This document shows positions 13,021 through 23,660 of a stretch of DNA of 64,000 bases, in pieces. Location: assembly GCA_027574665.1 (NCBI GenBank), contig CM050654.1, positions 39,603,222-39,667,221 of the forward strand. Reading direction: 5' to 3'. Made by a program: the position numbers and the translations under genes. The DNA comes from Rhynochetos jubatus (taxonomy: Eukaryota; Chordata; Aves; Eurypygiformes; Rhynochetidae). Each line of letters starts with the position of its first letter. Position 1 is the first letter of the stretch. Below the pieces are notes generated by a model that was not told the origin of the DNA, made no database searches, and was given only the letters and a program-made list of their open reading frames with translations.

Positions 13021-13480
13021 ATAGTTTAACAGCTGGTACAAGGGCTTCTTTGGAATTTTTAATCACATGAATTAAAGATTACTGGAGATGCTTTTCAGAC
13101 CTCCACTAGCAGTGATCCAATGTACGGGAAGACAAGCATAGGTAGCCCCCCAGAGAATTAAGAGCACAAAGGTACTATGGTTTGTGAAGCTATGCTGCAC
13201 TCTTTGCTTGCCAAATTAGGAATACCGGTGCAAATTATTCATATGAAGATAAATTCACTTTATGGCTCCAAACGGACCCCGACACATTGAGCTTGATTTT
13301 AAAATCCCCTTTTTCGCTTGCATTTTTATATACAGCGTGCATCGCACAGAGCACAAGTTTTGAAGATAAAGCTCAGTTTAGCAAAATGTTTCTTTTATTC
13401 GGTATATAAAAGGAACACACATGGACAAGAGAGAGAAAGAAATATATATAGACGGATTGCAACTGCTATCTGGAATGCAA
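13020..13480. promoter_or_regulatory. Regulatory-looking block with POU/homeodomain-type motifs
   Basis: The block is non-repetitive sequence with closely spaced A/T motifs: TTTTTAATCACATGAATTAA near 13057-13076 and GCAAATTATTCATATGAAGA near 13230-13249, which resembles a POU/octamer-type half-site. A TATA-like TTTTTATATACAG stands at 13323-13335 and GGTATATAAAAGG at 13400-13412. The last resembles a TATA box with good context, so a weak promoter on the plus strand is possible. No convincing reading frame follows. Confidence 0.25.
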
Positions 13481-14660
13481 TGAAAACAAACATGACCGTC
13501 TGTGGATGTTTCGGGGTGGATGTAATCATTTGTTGCCGTCGTACAGCGTGCAGAATGCGTGAGTTTAGATTCTGCATTCTCTGTGTCTCCCGTTATTTAT
13601 TCCAAGAAGATCTTTCTTACTGAGGATATTTCTCAGGGAAGGAAAAATTAGACAAAACTATAGTTCAACTGGAAGCTTCTCTTGACCATGACCATGGCAT
13701 GCCAGCTGATGAGAACTTGGGAAAACAGACCCTCCCTCCCAAGCTCACTAGCCCTGCAAGCCTGAAGATCAGCATAATAAAGTTGATGGAGTTATTTAAC
13801 AAAGTAAGGGGAGGGGGAAATAAAAAAAAAAAATAGGGCAGCAGGAACAAGAAATCATGTTGCTTCTTAATTATGCTGTGTTCTCTCTCTAATGGATTGG
13901 CCTCCTCACACGCTCTAAGTAAAGCGACTGGCATGTGGCATCCTCTGCAGCTAGAGGAGCAGTGGCAAGTGTACAGCTGTTCGTGCTGACACACAGGTGT
14001 CTGATTTTTGGATCTGTTAGCCAGACAGATTTTTAAGGGTGTACGGGGGAATCATCTGCAGTTGTTACACAGAAAGTGAGTTGTCCAAGAATACCGGAGT
14101 TAATTATTATGTAAATCCAGCTCTGCAGCCAAGGCTGGGAGCTGGAATTGGAACAGTGTCTCTCCTGCTCCCTGCCAGCTCTGGGTCACTGTCTGATTTC
14201 CTCGCTCTACCCTTTTCATTAAGTGCTGCATGTGAGCTGGCAGCGGGGGGACAACTGCGATAGCAAAGAGGCAGGAAGGTCAAGTGGCGATGAGAGGTGA
14301 AGGCGGCCGGGGTGATGCCTCCCCGTCTCAGCAGGCACGGGATCTCTGGGGAGATGGAAGTGGCCGTGCTGAGTCACTGAAGGGGCGATGCTGAAGCTAT
14401 GGGGATGTTTTTCACAGTCCTGGGGGGAAAACGTTAAGATCAGCAGGTAGAGAGAAGGTTTAGGCGGAGCTTTCGCAGCCTGCTGCGCTTGTAGGAACAG
14501 TACCCACTCCTGCACTTCAACCCCGTGCCTGCATTAATAGTACTGAGCAACGCAGTGGCTTTGGGCAGTGTGTGGTTAGGGTAGAGTGCATTTGAGTTGG
14601 ATTTGGGAATATCACCAGCTCCCACCAATTCCGTCTGTGGATAGTCAGTGATTCATCCTT
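13480..14660. other. Unassigned sequence with a G/C-richer patch
   Basis: The patch 14238-14350 has a modest CpG cluster (GGCGGCCGGGG at 14301-14311) but is not a CpG island. A short A12 run lies at 13821-13832. No gene is supported. Confidence 0.45.
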
Positions 14661-14663
14661 TTT

Positions 14664-14752
14664 CTTCTGCAAGCCTCTTAATGTAACTGTGCCTCAGTTT
14701 CCCCAAGTAGCAAGTTATTTGATTTCATCAAATGATGGATGTTATAGAAACA
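14664..14752 (+). repeat. MIR-like SINE fragment, core plus short tail
   Basis: GCAAGCCTCTTAATGTAACT followed by GTGCCTCAGTTTCCCCAAG is a close match to the MIR core segment remembered as CAAGTC-CTTAACCTCTCTGTGCCTCAGTTTCC. The downstream segment 14716-14752 (TTTGATTTCATCAAATGATG, then GTTATAGAAAC) looks like a decayed copy of the tail seen at 10974-11015. The middle of the element has been deleted. A chance match to the core is unlikely over this length. The tail assignment is weaker. Confidence 0.62.
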
Positions 14753-16925
14753 CAGGGCAGGATGCTATATTTCCTGTAAACTAGTGATATGTATAAGCCT
14801 TTATATTTTTAATGGTCCAGTCAGAGCTGTCAAATGAAGCAGAAAAATGACTTGGGGGGACCTCAGCATAAAAGGTTTGATGGGTTGCACTGGATGGGCT
14901 GAGTTCTCCTCCCCATTCCTTTGGGGTTCCTGAGACTGCTGATGGGCGTTTTCTCCACCTGTACCCAGCATCTCAAAGGAAAAAAAAATCTAAGACTTCC
15001 TATTTGCCCACTTTTAAACACAATTTTAACTTGCAAGGAATTAAATTTTGTTTTGCATGCTCTGGGACCCCTGGGTTCTGGACTTCTGTCGGTAGCCCCC
15101 GACGGGTGTCTCTGCCTCTCTGCTGCTGCTGCCCTGGTAGGCGCTGACCTCTCAAGGTTGCATCTCTCTGGTGATGGCTGAGCATCGCCTTGACGGGCAG
15201 CACCAGAGGAGCAGCAGGAGCAGCGTGGCCAGCGTTAACGCTCTCCTGTAATTCAGATTTGAGTGATGAAACCGAAGAATGCGGAGCAGCTGGGAGTGGG
15301 TCTCACAGTGCTGATAGTGGGCAAGCTGGGGAGTATCACATTTCTCTCCTGGGAATAAGCATTTTTCCTCCTAGAGTTAAATCTTTTGTTTTGTTTGTGT
15401 ATTCTGCTCTTAGTTTTGTTCCTTTCCCCATGGCTGACAATGGGAAATAAATCAAATTCATCTCTTCTCACTTGCAGTTTCCCAGGGAGGAGGAGAGGAG
15501 GAACACCTCAGCCCCTTCCCCCGTGACTCCCAGCCTTGCTCACTGATCTCGAAAGCGATGCGCTCCCTTGCTGTGGCAGCCTGCCCGCCCCGTGCCCGGC
15601 CCGGCATCGCTACGCAGTTCCCGAGGTCTGGATATTACCATCCATCACAGCAGCTCTGGTTCCAGCGCTTGCTAAACGTCTGAATTTCCTGCTGGCTCAA
15701 TGAACAGTTTTCAGCTTGTGGTACATTATATAGCTACCGGGTGAATGGGACTGAGCGTTCCCGTTTGGCTCCGAGTGCCGTGTTCACCTGAGCTCGCTGG
15801 CAGGATGAATAGTTCACCGCGGTTCTAGTGCTAACCCCCTTTGTGAACTAGCAGTGAGCCATGTACCTTATTACAAAGGCCGACAGCTCCCTGGAAACTT
15901 AAATCCACTCTTTCTCCTTTCCCTACCATAGGGAGCTATAAAAGAAAAGGACTTGGTTGGTAGGCATGTAATATAACAAAAAAACCTCTGTTGTGGCAAG
16001 ATCCAGACTCCCCAGTAACAATGAGGATTATGCTCTCGCATCGAAAATGCAGTTGCTAGTTTTAACTGCGGTACCTTATTATGGATTCCTACAGTGTGCA
16101 TTTATGTCAGGGGCTCGGATGTTTAACTTAAATCAAGTCCGGGGAGAAAAGAGAGCTCTGTATCTTCTGGGGGTTTTTTTTGATATGAAGGGAAAAGATG
16201 CAGCTTGATATGCCGTTTTGATGCTACCTTCCCTCAAACCACTTCTCAGAGAGCCTTAAATAGCCTGACACTGGACCTGGGCAGGAGCTGGCAGAAGAAT
16301 AGATTTTTTTCATCTGATGGCTCGCCAAGGTTGTTTTCAAGAAGGAGAAGTAGAAGAAGAAGGGGAGGAGAAAAAAAAAACCCAAACCAAAAAACCCTTT
16401 TTCATGCCAGTCATTCATTGCCTGCCAGTTCCCATGGTTCTCCTATGGATGGTAGCCACATAACTATTCAAAGTACAGTAAACACTGAGGAAAGTGAAAA
16501 GAAACTCATGAAGCAGAGAACAGCAAAGGGAAAGAGTTGGATATGGGAGACGTTGTAGTAAGAGTCACTTAGGGATCGTTTTAGGATATAACGTGAATGC
16601 TTACCTCATTCCCAGCAGCAGCTGGACCAGCGTGCTGTAGGGAGGACCTCGTTTCTGCTGAACGGGGAAACCAACCGGTGATAGAGCAGCAGCCATTGTG
16701 GGGGTAATGGGGAGGCAGCAACGCTTTTCTGGGGTATCAAATATGGAAAAGAAGGGTGTCCACAAATGTCATTCAGCCACAATTGGGAAGAGTACGTATA
16801 GTCCTTTGCATGGACTGGTAGTCCCAGGGGACTTGTGCCATGATGCTGCTATCTCCTCTCCTGCCTTTTCAGCCTTTGGAGTGGAGTAAGTGGGTTTTAA
16901 TTTTTTTTTTAAATTATTATTAATT

Positions 16926-16943
16926 TTTGTTTGTTTGTTTGTT
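16926..16943 (+). repeat. (GTTT)n microsatellite
   Basis: Short GTTT repeats follow an A/T-rich run at 16897-16925. Ordinary slippage repeat. Confidence 0.9.
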
Positions 16944-17203
16944 CCATAAGTCAGGGAAGAATCAGAAAAATGAGGAGGTGAAGCGTTATAGTTTCTCGCC
17001 CACCTACCTGGTGCACCGATGTGAGATCATTTTTATTGCCTGCAGGGTAAGGGAGCTGTAGGTAAAGATGCTCTTTCACAAGACTGCTTCTTGCAAGGCA
17101 GATAGGCATTGCCTTTGCTGTATGTAACATATTTAGCCTCTGTGGCACAGGAGAGGTGATGCACCAGAGAAAACATATTTATTTCATTCAGAACAAACAT
17201 TTT

Positions 17204-17217
17204 AGAGAGAGAGAGAG
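17204..17217 (+). repeat. (AG)7 microsatellite
   Basis: Seven perfect AG units followed by GGG. Ordinary dinucleotide repeat. Confidence 0.95.
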
Positions 17218-19274
17218 GGGTTGTCACTAGGAATTTCTATGATACAGTTAAGCACAGGGAAAGTGCTCAGATGGGTCAGAAACATCCCTCCCGGTGAGTG
17301 GTAAAATGTGTTTTCCATATCAGATCCCCTTTAATACTTTCTTTAACAAAAATCTATTTTCTTTGATAAGTTAACTGAAACCCTATAGATTTATTTCTTG
17401 TTTATATTAGGAATTACACAAATAAAACCATATTGGATTGGATCTGAGGATAGCTTTTAGCTGACTCTGAAATAGTGTATCCTGATTAAAAGATCATGTG
17501 AAGTCTCACTGCTTTGGGAATGTTCAGGGATGGTTCATTTCTCTCTTGAGTGCCTTGTGCCTGGGGTTGGTGCCTAAGAAAGATACCTGGCTCCTTGCCC
17601 TCACCATAACTTTTCCTTTTCTACTTGCTCTCCCTGGTGTCCTGTGAAGACAGGATCTCCCCTGCATTCCTATGCATCACATGTTGGGCCCTGGTTTTGC
17701 AGTCTTGTGCAAAACAAAAATTTTAAAAAAAAAAGTTATTTATGGTATCAAATTGTGTGCTTATGTATTTGTTTAGAGAAAAAACAAAACCACCAAAACC
17801 CCCCAAAACTAAACTAAGCCGTTCCCTGAAGGAAGATGAGAAGAAGAGTCAGAAGATGAACCAATAGGAGGAGCCTTTAAGGTGTCTGGAGGGACTGACA
17901 TTTTGATGAAGATTAGAGGAACTGGATACCCTAGCAAAACGTTATACTTCCCTAGCAGAGCAGCTTTACAAGCAACGTGTATATAACGGCGATGAGCATC
18001 TGCACGTATCTGAGCCTGCGAGGATCGTGGCGTTCCCCGTGAAGATGAGACCCTTGGTGCTGAGCGATATTAGTCTGCGTGGTCAGAAGGTGGATGGCCG
18101 AGGGTCCACTCGGGTTTGCTCAGCATGTTCTCTGTGTTTGTGTAAACAGGAGAAGAGGGTCCCAGGGAGATCGCGATTGTCTCACCAGCTCCCTCACCAG
18201 CTTCCAGACCCCTCTCTCGTGCAGCTGCAGCCATGATTCATCTCTGTTCCCATGCTCTCCTTGCCAGTGAGAGTGCAGCAGGCACCTGGTGTGCTAAATA
18301 ATCCTCAAGCAGTAAGCTTGGAGATAATTAACTCTTCAGTCACCGTATTAGGGTATTTTGCAAAGCACATGCCCAGCAGTGCAATAGGATCCCACAGGAA
18401 AGTGGTGGAAGCTCTGTTTATTATTCCAGAGGTGTAACAGAAGAGCATAATGATACAGATCTAATGCACAGGGCAGCCTATTTTAGAGAAATTGAAGGAA
18501 ATAAACCCAAAAAGATGGTCTAAGTGTGTATGGGTCTTCTCATCACACCTGGAAGTACTGTTGGAAAGGACAGATGTGAAAAGGAGGTATGAGAGGCTGA
18601 AAGACTCAGTTCCCATCTCAGGCGTAGGAAGGTAGGGAGCACTGCAGTATCAGGGGAGTGTCTGAGGAAGGTTATGCCGAAAGCTGATAAGAAAAAGACC
18701 AGGGACTCCTTTGGAGTCACTGAACCCAGAGATTAGTGCCAGCCTGGGTGCTTCCGGGGTCACATCAAAAGGCTGGGATGGGGAGTGACTAGCTGACGAG
18801 CCAAGGAGCTCGGACAACTGTGCACATCTTAGCATCCCTGCAATGATTCTGTGCATTGCAAGTTTTATGATGGTTTAAGAGGCTCCTGCCCTTTTCTGCA
18901 CTCTTTTCAAGGAATGATATGGCCTTGTACCACTAAAAAAAGGTACACTAGGGAAAGGAGGGTTGGCAACAACTCTCTTTTGGACCTTTCTCTGACAGTC
19001 TGCTCCAGGAAATGAGGGAGTGGGAGGAACGCACTGGATGCCAGTGTAACCCCCTGTGACTCCAAGCTTGTGCAGCAGGTTGTGCACCAGCCCTGTGACG
19101 TGGAGATTCCTTCACTCCCCTGATCATTCCCAAGGGGACTTGCAGCAGGGAGTGCAGCTGAAGAAACTATCCTGTCCTACAAAAGTAAATGTTTTGTGTG
19201 TCTAAGGGGACTGGCCTAGTGTCTACAATACATGCTTTTTCAAAAAAAAAGGTATACATGCTGAGAAAAGTGAT

Positions 19275-19450
19275 GTCTGGTCATCTGGGACCAAATTCTG
19301 ACGTTGTTCCTGAGATGATGAATAATTCAGAGGGCCAAACTGATACCTAAGCAGTGGAACATGGGTGTAAACCTCTTGCTTTACAGTGCACCTACTGCAG
19401 TCACCAGGTTGCACTGGGTGACTGGTGCAATTCCAGGGGCACAAAGTGAT
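19275..19450. repeat. Possible palindromic DNA-element relic with nested inverted repeats
   Basis: The segment has CTGGGACCAAATTCTGACGT at its left end. At 19398-19430 it holds two interlocked inverted repeats: CAGTCACC (19398-19405) with GGTGACTG (19417-19424), and TTGCAC (19409-19414) with GTGCAA (19425-19430). Reptile and bird genomes contain an old palindromic repeat with GCCAAATTCTG ends and a GTTGCACTGGTG interior, and this segment resembles a decayed copy. The match is from memory and partial. A chance hairpin is the alternative. Confidence 0.3.
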
Positions 19451-19480
19451 GGAGCAAAGACAGAAAATCTCTTTAAATAC

Positions 19481-19497
19481 AAAAAAAAAAAAAAAAA
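19481..19497 (+). repeat. A17 homopolymer
   Basis: Seventeen adenines follow CTTTAAATAC. It could be the poly(A) of a retroposed copy inserted in the plus orientation, but I see no recognisable gene sequence upstream and no clear target-site duplication. Confidence 0.95.
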
Positions 19498-19997
19498 GAT
19501 AAGTTAGAGAAAGGTTATTTAAAGCTTAAAAGAATTTGGCAGAGTGTCTATTCCTGTCATCCACTTCTTCCTTCCTTGGTCCCAGTTTTCTGCCATGTTA
19601 ACGTGTGCAGAAGAGGTGGCCTTGTCAAGCTTTCAAAAGGCAGCATCCTGAAAAGGTCAGAGTAGTATAGTATGACAGAGCATGTAAGTCATTATCATTC
19701 TAATATTGCCTTTGTAATGAGAACGAGAGCAGGGCAAATGATTGTGAAATATGCTGTAAAACTTGGGAAAACATCGTAGTTATATTGCTGCGTAAGTTCT
19801 CATTGCTGGCTTTAATGATGAGTGGATTCTATGTGTGTCTTCATGAACGTGCTCTGTAGCTTGGAGGAGGCCGAAATAAAAAGATTCGTGGCAATTTCCA
19901 TGGTAACTACTCATTCCCCCCCCACCACCACCACATAAGGAAAAATCACATTACTGCAAGGTTGGGAGAAACTGAAGCTAACTAAAGAGCTTAGGGA

Positions 19998-20043
19998 TTT
20001 TGTTTGATTTTTTGTTTGTTTTGTTTGTCTGTTTGTTTGTTTT
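19998..20043 (+). repeat. Imperfect (GTTT)n tract
   Basis: GTTT and GTTTT units are interrupted by GATTT and GTCT over about 46 bases, forming a T-rich simple repeat. Confidence 0.9.
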
Positions 20044-22762
20044 AATTTAAGGTCTGTCAAAACTTTGGCACTATTTCCTGTCATCTGAGTAGCATGAAAC
20101 TAAGGGTAAGGTATTTATATTTTATCTAGAGCTATTTAAACCATAAAAGCCACACACAATATAATTTTATTGCTAGCGATGACCAGGATATTTACCTGGA
20201 CTATTTGCTAGAGATGCTCCTTTTGCAACGATCTGGGTGACTGATAACTCACAATCCCTTATAGATCCCTGAGGATAAAACAGTCAAAAAAATTGTCCTG
20301 TTCCCAGCCTGGAGCACTAGCTTGGACCAGATTGGAGAAATGCCAGTCCTTCGGAGGTAAGTCCCAGTGAAATTTGGGTGCTTGGTTACGAGTGATTGCT
20401 GTGCTGAAATAAATCCTTCAGACCAACTATCCAGGGCCTACAGTGGAAAACTAAACCAAGAGGGTTTACTACGTCTGATGGCAACTAAAAGAGACACAAG
20501 TCTGTTTGTGTCCTACTGCTGTGTACTGTTTAATGTTGCTTCATGCTCTCTTTCATATTCTCATTAATATATGCTTTTTATCTTACTCTGACAAACCACA
20601 GCCTTTTACACACTCAGAGATTTAAATAAAGTAGATTATGGGTTGATTTATGTAAACCATTGAAAACTCCTCTTAAATGGGTTTACAAGCCAGCTTTTGT
20701 CACTCTGACTTTCTTTGATATCTGAGATTGCAAATTAAAATATGAAATGAAATGAAAGTCATACCGAGTGTGCAATATGTCATTTATACTAAGGAAGCTG
20801 GCATTTCAGAGGGGTGAACTGTATGCAATTTAGGACTTTGATCTTCAGGTGGAGGAAGCTGCAGGCAGAAAGTGTGCTTAGTTTTTCAAAACTAAACTCT
20901 GATCCCAGGAAAGCAGATGGGATATGTTCTGGCTCAAGTAACTTGGAGAGACAGAGGGAAACAGGTTTCTTGCCAGGCAATCAGGTCAGGTAATAACACT
21001 ACCATGGCACCATTATTCATAGGATATTGTGGCTTTGGGATGTGTTTTGTTTATGGTTTGGGGTCTTCAGTGGACCCTACAGAGCATAAGAAACCTCTAC
21101 ATGCTTATAGGTATAAGAGAGTGGTTGGCCTGAGTTGGACTAAAGGTTTCTGGTAGATTGGACTGAAGGTCCCTCAAGGCCACTGCAGTCTCTGGCAATG
21201 TCCGTGAAATCAGGACAAGGGACATCTCCTTGGATTTCTTTTGAAATATTTTACTGGAAAATAGTGATTCAAGATGGCTTTTGAACTTAGGTCGGGAACA
21301 TCTGGGATTTTGTTTCAGGCTCAGCAGTGTGAATGCGACAATAAGTATGTCTTCACGGGTAATTTTTAGTTTATGCGACAACATTTAATGAGGCTGTTAA
21401 AAGGTTTAAACGATGGCACATGCACAAGCGTTTGTGGCTCCTCATCTGGCAAATGAACTGCTCTGGCCACAGCATGAACTTCCTTTATACGAAAGGACTG
21501 GAGTCCCACAGGCCACCAGAAACACCTTGAGCTCAACATTTGGATCTGTTTAGTTTTGACAGAGCTTGCGCGGTTATAGAGGCCATGCAAGAGTCTGTGG
21601 GCTCCTTGGCTTTTGCAGGAGAGTCTGGGAGTACTGAGAAACTCGCCCTCTCACTCACCTTGGCAGGTAGCTAATTGCTTCAGAATGTCTTTATTCAAAG
21701 AACGTGAAGCACAGGACTTGTCTCATAAGCAGGTCATGACCTTGAGAGGAAAATTTTGTACTGAATAGTCTGCTGTACTAGATAGCTATTTCCTCTCATA
21801 TAGATTTGACTAAATAAGTTCTCAGTGCTTCAAAATATCAGGCTAGAGGTACATCAGATGTCCAATGAGAGGTATGTGGTGGTGAAAGAGTTAACTGTAG
21901 CATCAGTAGTTTTCTGAGAAAGCAGTGGGGGGAAGAAATCTGGACCCAAGTTCCAAATCCTGGTTCCAGCTAAGCTTCGCAGGGTGAGTTTGAATATTCT
22001 CTTTAAAAGGCAAAAACAATACGGTGCCCCAATTATTCTTTTATTTTGCAAAATGTCAAACTGCATGTGATCCATTTAATTTCTACAAGTGTTCCAAACA
22101 GGAGAGCTGTCTAGATGTTCCTTTAATTGAGCAATACCCTGTATAGCAACTATAGATTCAAACGTCCCTAAAAAAGCTGCCGTAGACCTGATACACACGC
22201 ACAGATCTTCAGTTCAAAATCTGCTCTAAACTCATTTTTGGAGTTAAAACTCTATTTAACCTGTAGTCTTAACTCCCTATCGAACACTCCTCGTCTATTT
22301 TTACTTCAATCCAGCTTATAAAAATGATGGCTTTCTTTTTTTTTTTTTTAAGTTGTCTATAAGATCTTCATGTCATGATGGATCTGTGCTACACGTTCAC
22401 CTCCCAGAGCTGAGAAAAGGTCACTGGCAGTTCACTCTCTCCTTAAAATTTGAGAGACTGAGTTGCTTTTTACTACTAAAGTTACGTATAGAAGCTGTGA
22501 GACATAAAAACAATATTATGCCAGCTTGTCAGAAATTTTCCAAGCAGCTGTCCCTCAGTTTTCTCATATATATGTGGTGTTTTCCAAAGTATAAAAGGTC
22601 TGAAACACAATTAAAACAACTAATGGCAATTCTCTCACCGAAGAAAGGACATGGCTAAAAGAGTAAGAACCTTGGGGTTTCCCCCCCACCACCTTTTTAT
22701 CTTTTATTTTTCTCCCCCTCGTTGGCAAGAATGTGGACTTTGTTTGTCATCTTGTGGGCCTA

Positions 22763-22790
22763 CCTATAGCAGTCAACCTATAGCAGTCAA
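22763..22790 (+). repeat. Perfect 14-bp tandem duplication
   Basis: CCTATAGCAGTCAA occurs twice back to back (22763-22776 and 22777-22790) with no mismatch, which suggests a recent slippage or duplication event. No gene is affected. Confidence 0.97.
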
Positions 22791-23249
22791 AAGGATGAAA
22801 TGCCTGAATATTAAGCCATAATCCATCATTGTACACACACTAATTACTTTCTGTCCTCCCCTTCTCTTGTCACCGTGGTCCAAAGCAGGTTTTCTGAGAC
22901 TGAGTACATTCATCTGAGCTGTTAGCTGCTACGCTCCACCGCATCCTTGTATGATCTGCCTAGTCTCAGGCCCCCAGAGGAAATTTGTGCATGCATACTG
23001 TATGTGAACTTTAGATAAATAAATAAACACGAGAAACAGCTTCCAGATAATTGAAAGCGAGTGAAGGAGGGAGCAAAAAGAAAACAATTTCTCAGGGGAG
23101 AAGCAGGCTGAGGTGGCAGGTATGATTAAAATCCATATGATTTATGAGTAGGTGCATTACTAACATGACAACCCCTTACTGTTTGTTTGTTTTGTTGCAT
23201 TTGACAATAAAGTTTCTTTTTTCACACCACTTCTCCTTTTTTCCTTCAT

Positions 23250-23272
23250 CCCCCCCCCCCCCCCCCCCCCCC
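23250..23272 (+). repeat. C23 homopolymer inside a pyrimidine-only tract
   Basis: Twenty-three cytosines in a row sit inside a tract (about 23217-23312) that is almost all C and T on the plus strand. The minus strand is a G23 run, able to form G-quadruplexes, and the flanks could form triplex (H-DNA). Runs this long are very prone to length error in both replication and sequencing. Confidence 0.97.
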
Positions 23273-23389
23273 TTTCTCTTTTCTTCCTCTCTTTTTTTGC
23301 CCCCTTGTCTCCTTGCTGCAGGTTTTGCTCAGGAGTTAGCCACTCAGGAATTCCTAGTGCCTGACTGAGCAGTAATTTAGCAAGCTCTC

Positions 23390-23660
23390 TGGTGCTCTTT
23401 TCCTGTCAGCATTAACATGTCAATTCATTTTAATAGTCTGGGCATGCGCAGAGGGGATGCATTTTCTCAGTAGGTATCCCATGAGCCCACCCGTGGTGCA
23501 GAAATGTGTTATAGCTTGTCTCAGGCCACAGAGACTTCAGCAGGTTTATTTTCATTATGGCCAAGTGTATTTGTTAAGACAAAGCATGAACAAGGAAAGA
23601 GACTATATGAAACGAGACTTTAAAATATTAAATGGGATCTACATGTCTGATTGGTAATTT
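23390..23660. promoter_or_regulatory. Possible regulatory block with an NRF1-like site
   Basis: TGGGCATGCGCAGAG (around 23449-23463) is close to the NRF1 recognition sequence (GCGCATGCGC type), and the upstream A/T-rich stretch holds several TAAT-like cores. There is no CpG island or initiator-type structure. Weak call. Confidence 0.22.

Larger units (their letters stand above)
14760..19270. other. Unassigned sequence with a small G/C-rich patch
   Basis: The patch 15545-15630 (CCTGCCCGCCCCGTGCCCGG and following) is G/C-rich with several CpGs but only about 85 bases long. An A/T run (16897-16925), the GTTT and AG microsatellites and a purine-rich tract at 16336-16380 are the other visible structures. 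Confidence 0.45.
19500..23210. other. Unassigned non-coding sequence with simple repeats
   Basis: A CCCCCCCCCACCACCACCAC run at 19917-19936 and a T14-type run at 22337-22350 are the visible low-complexity spots besides those listed separately. No gene is supported. Confidence 0.45.
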
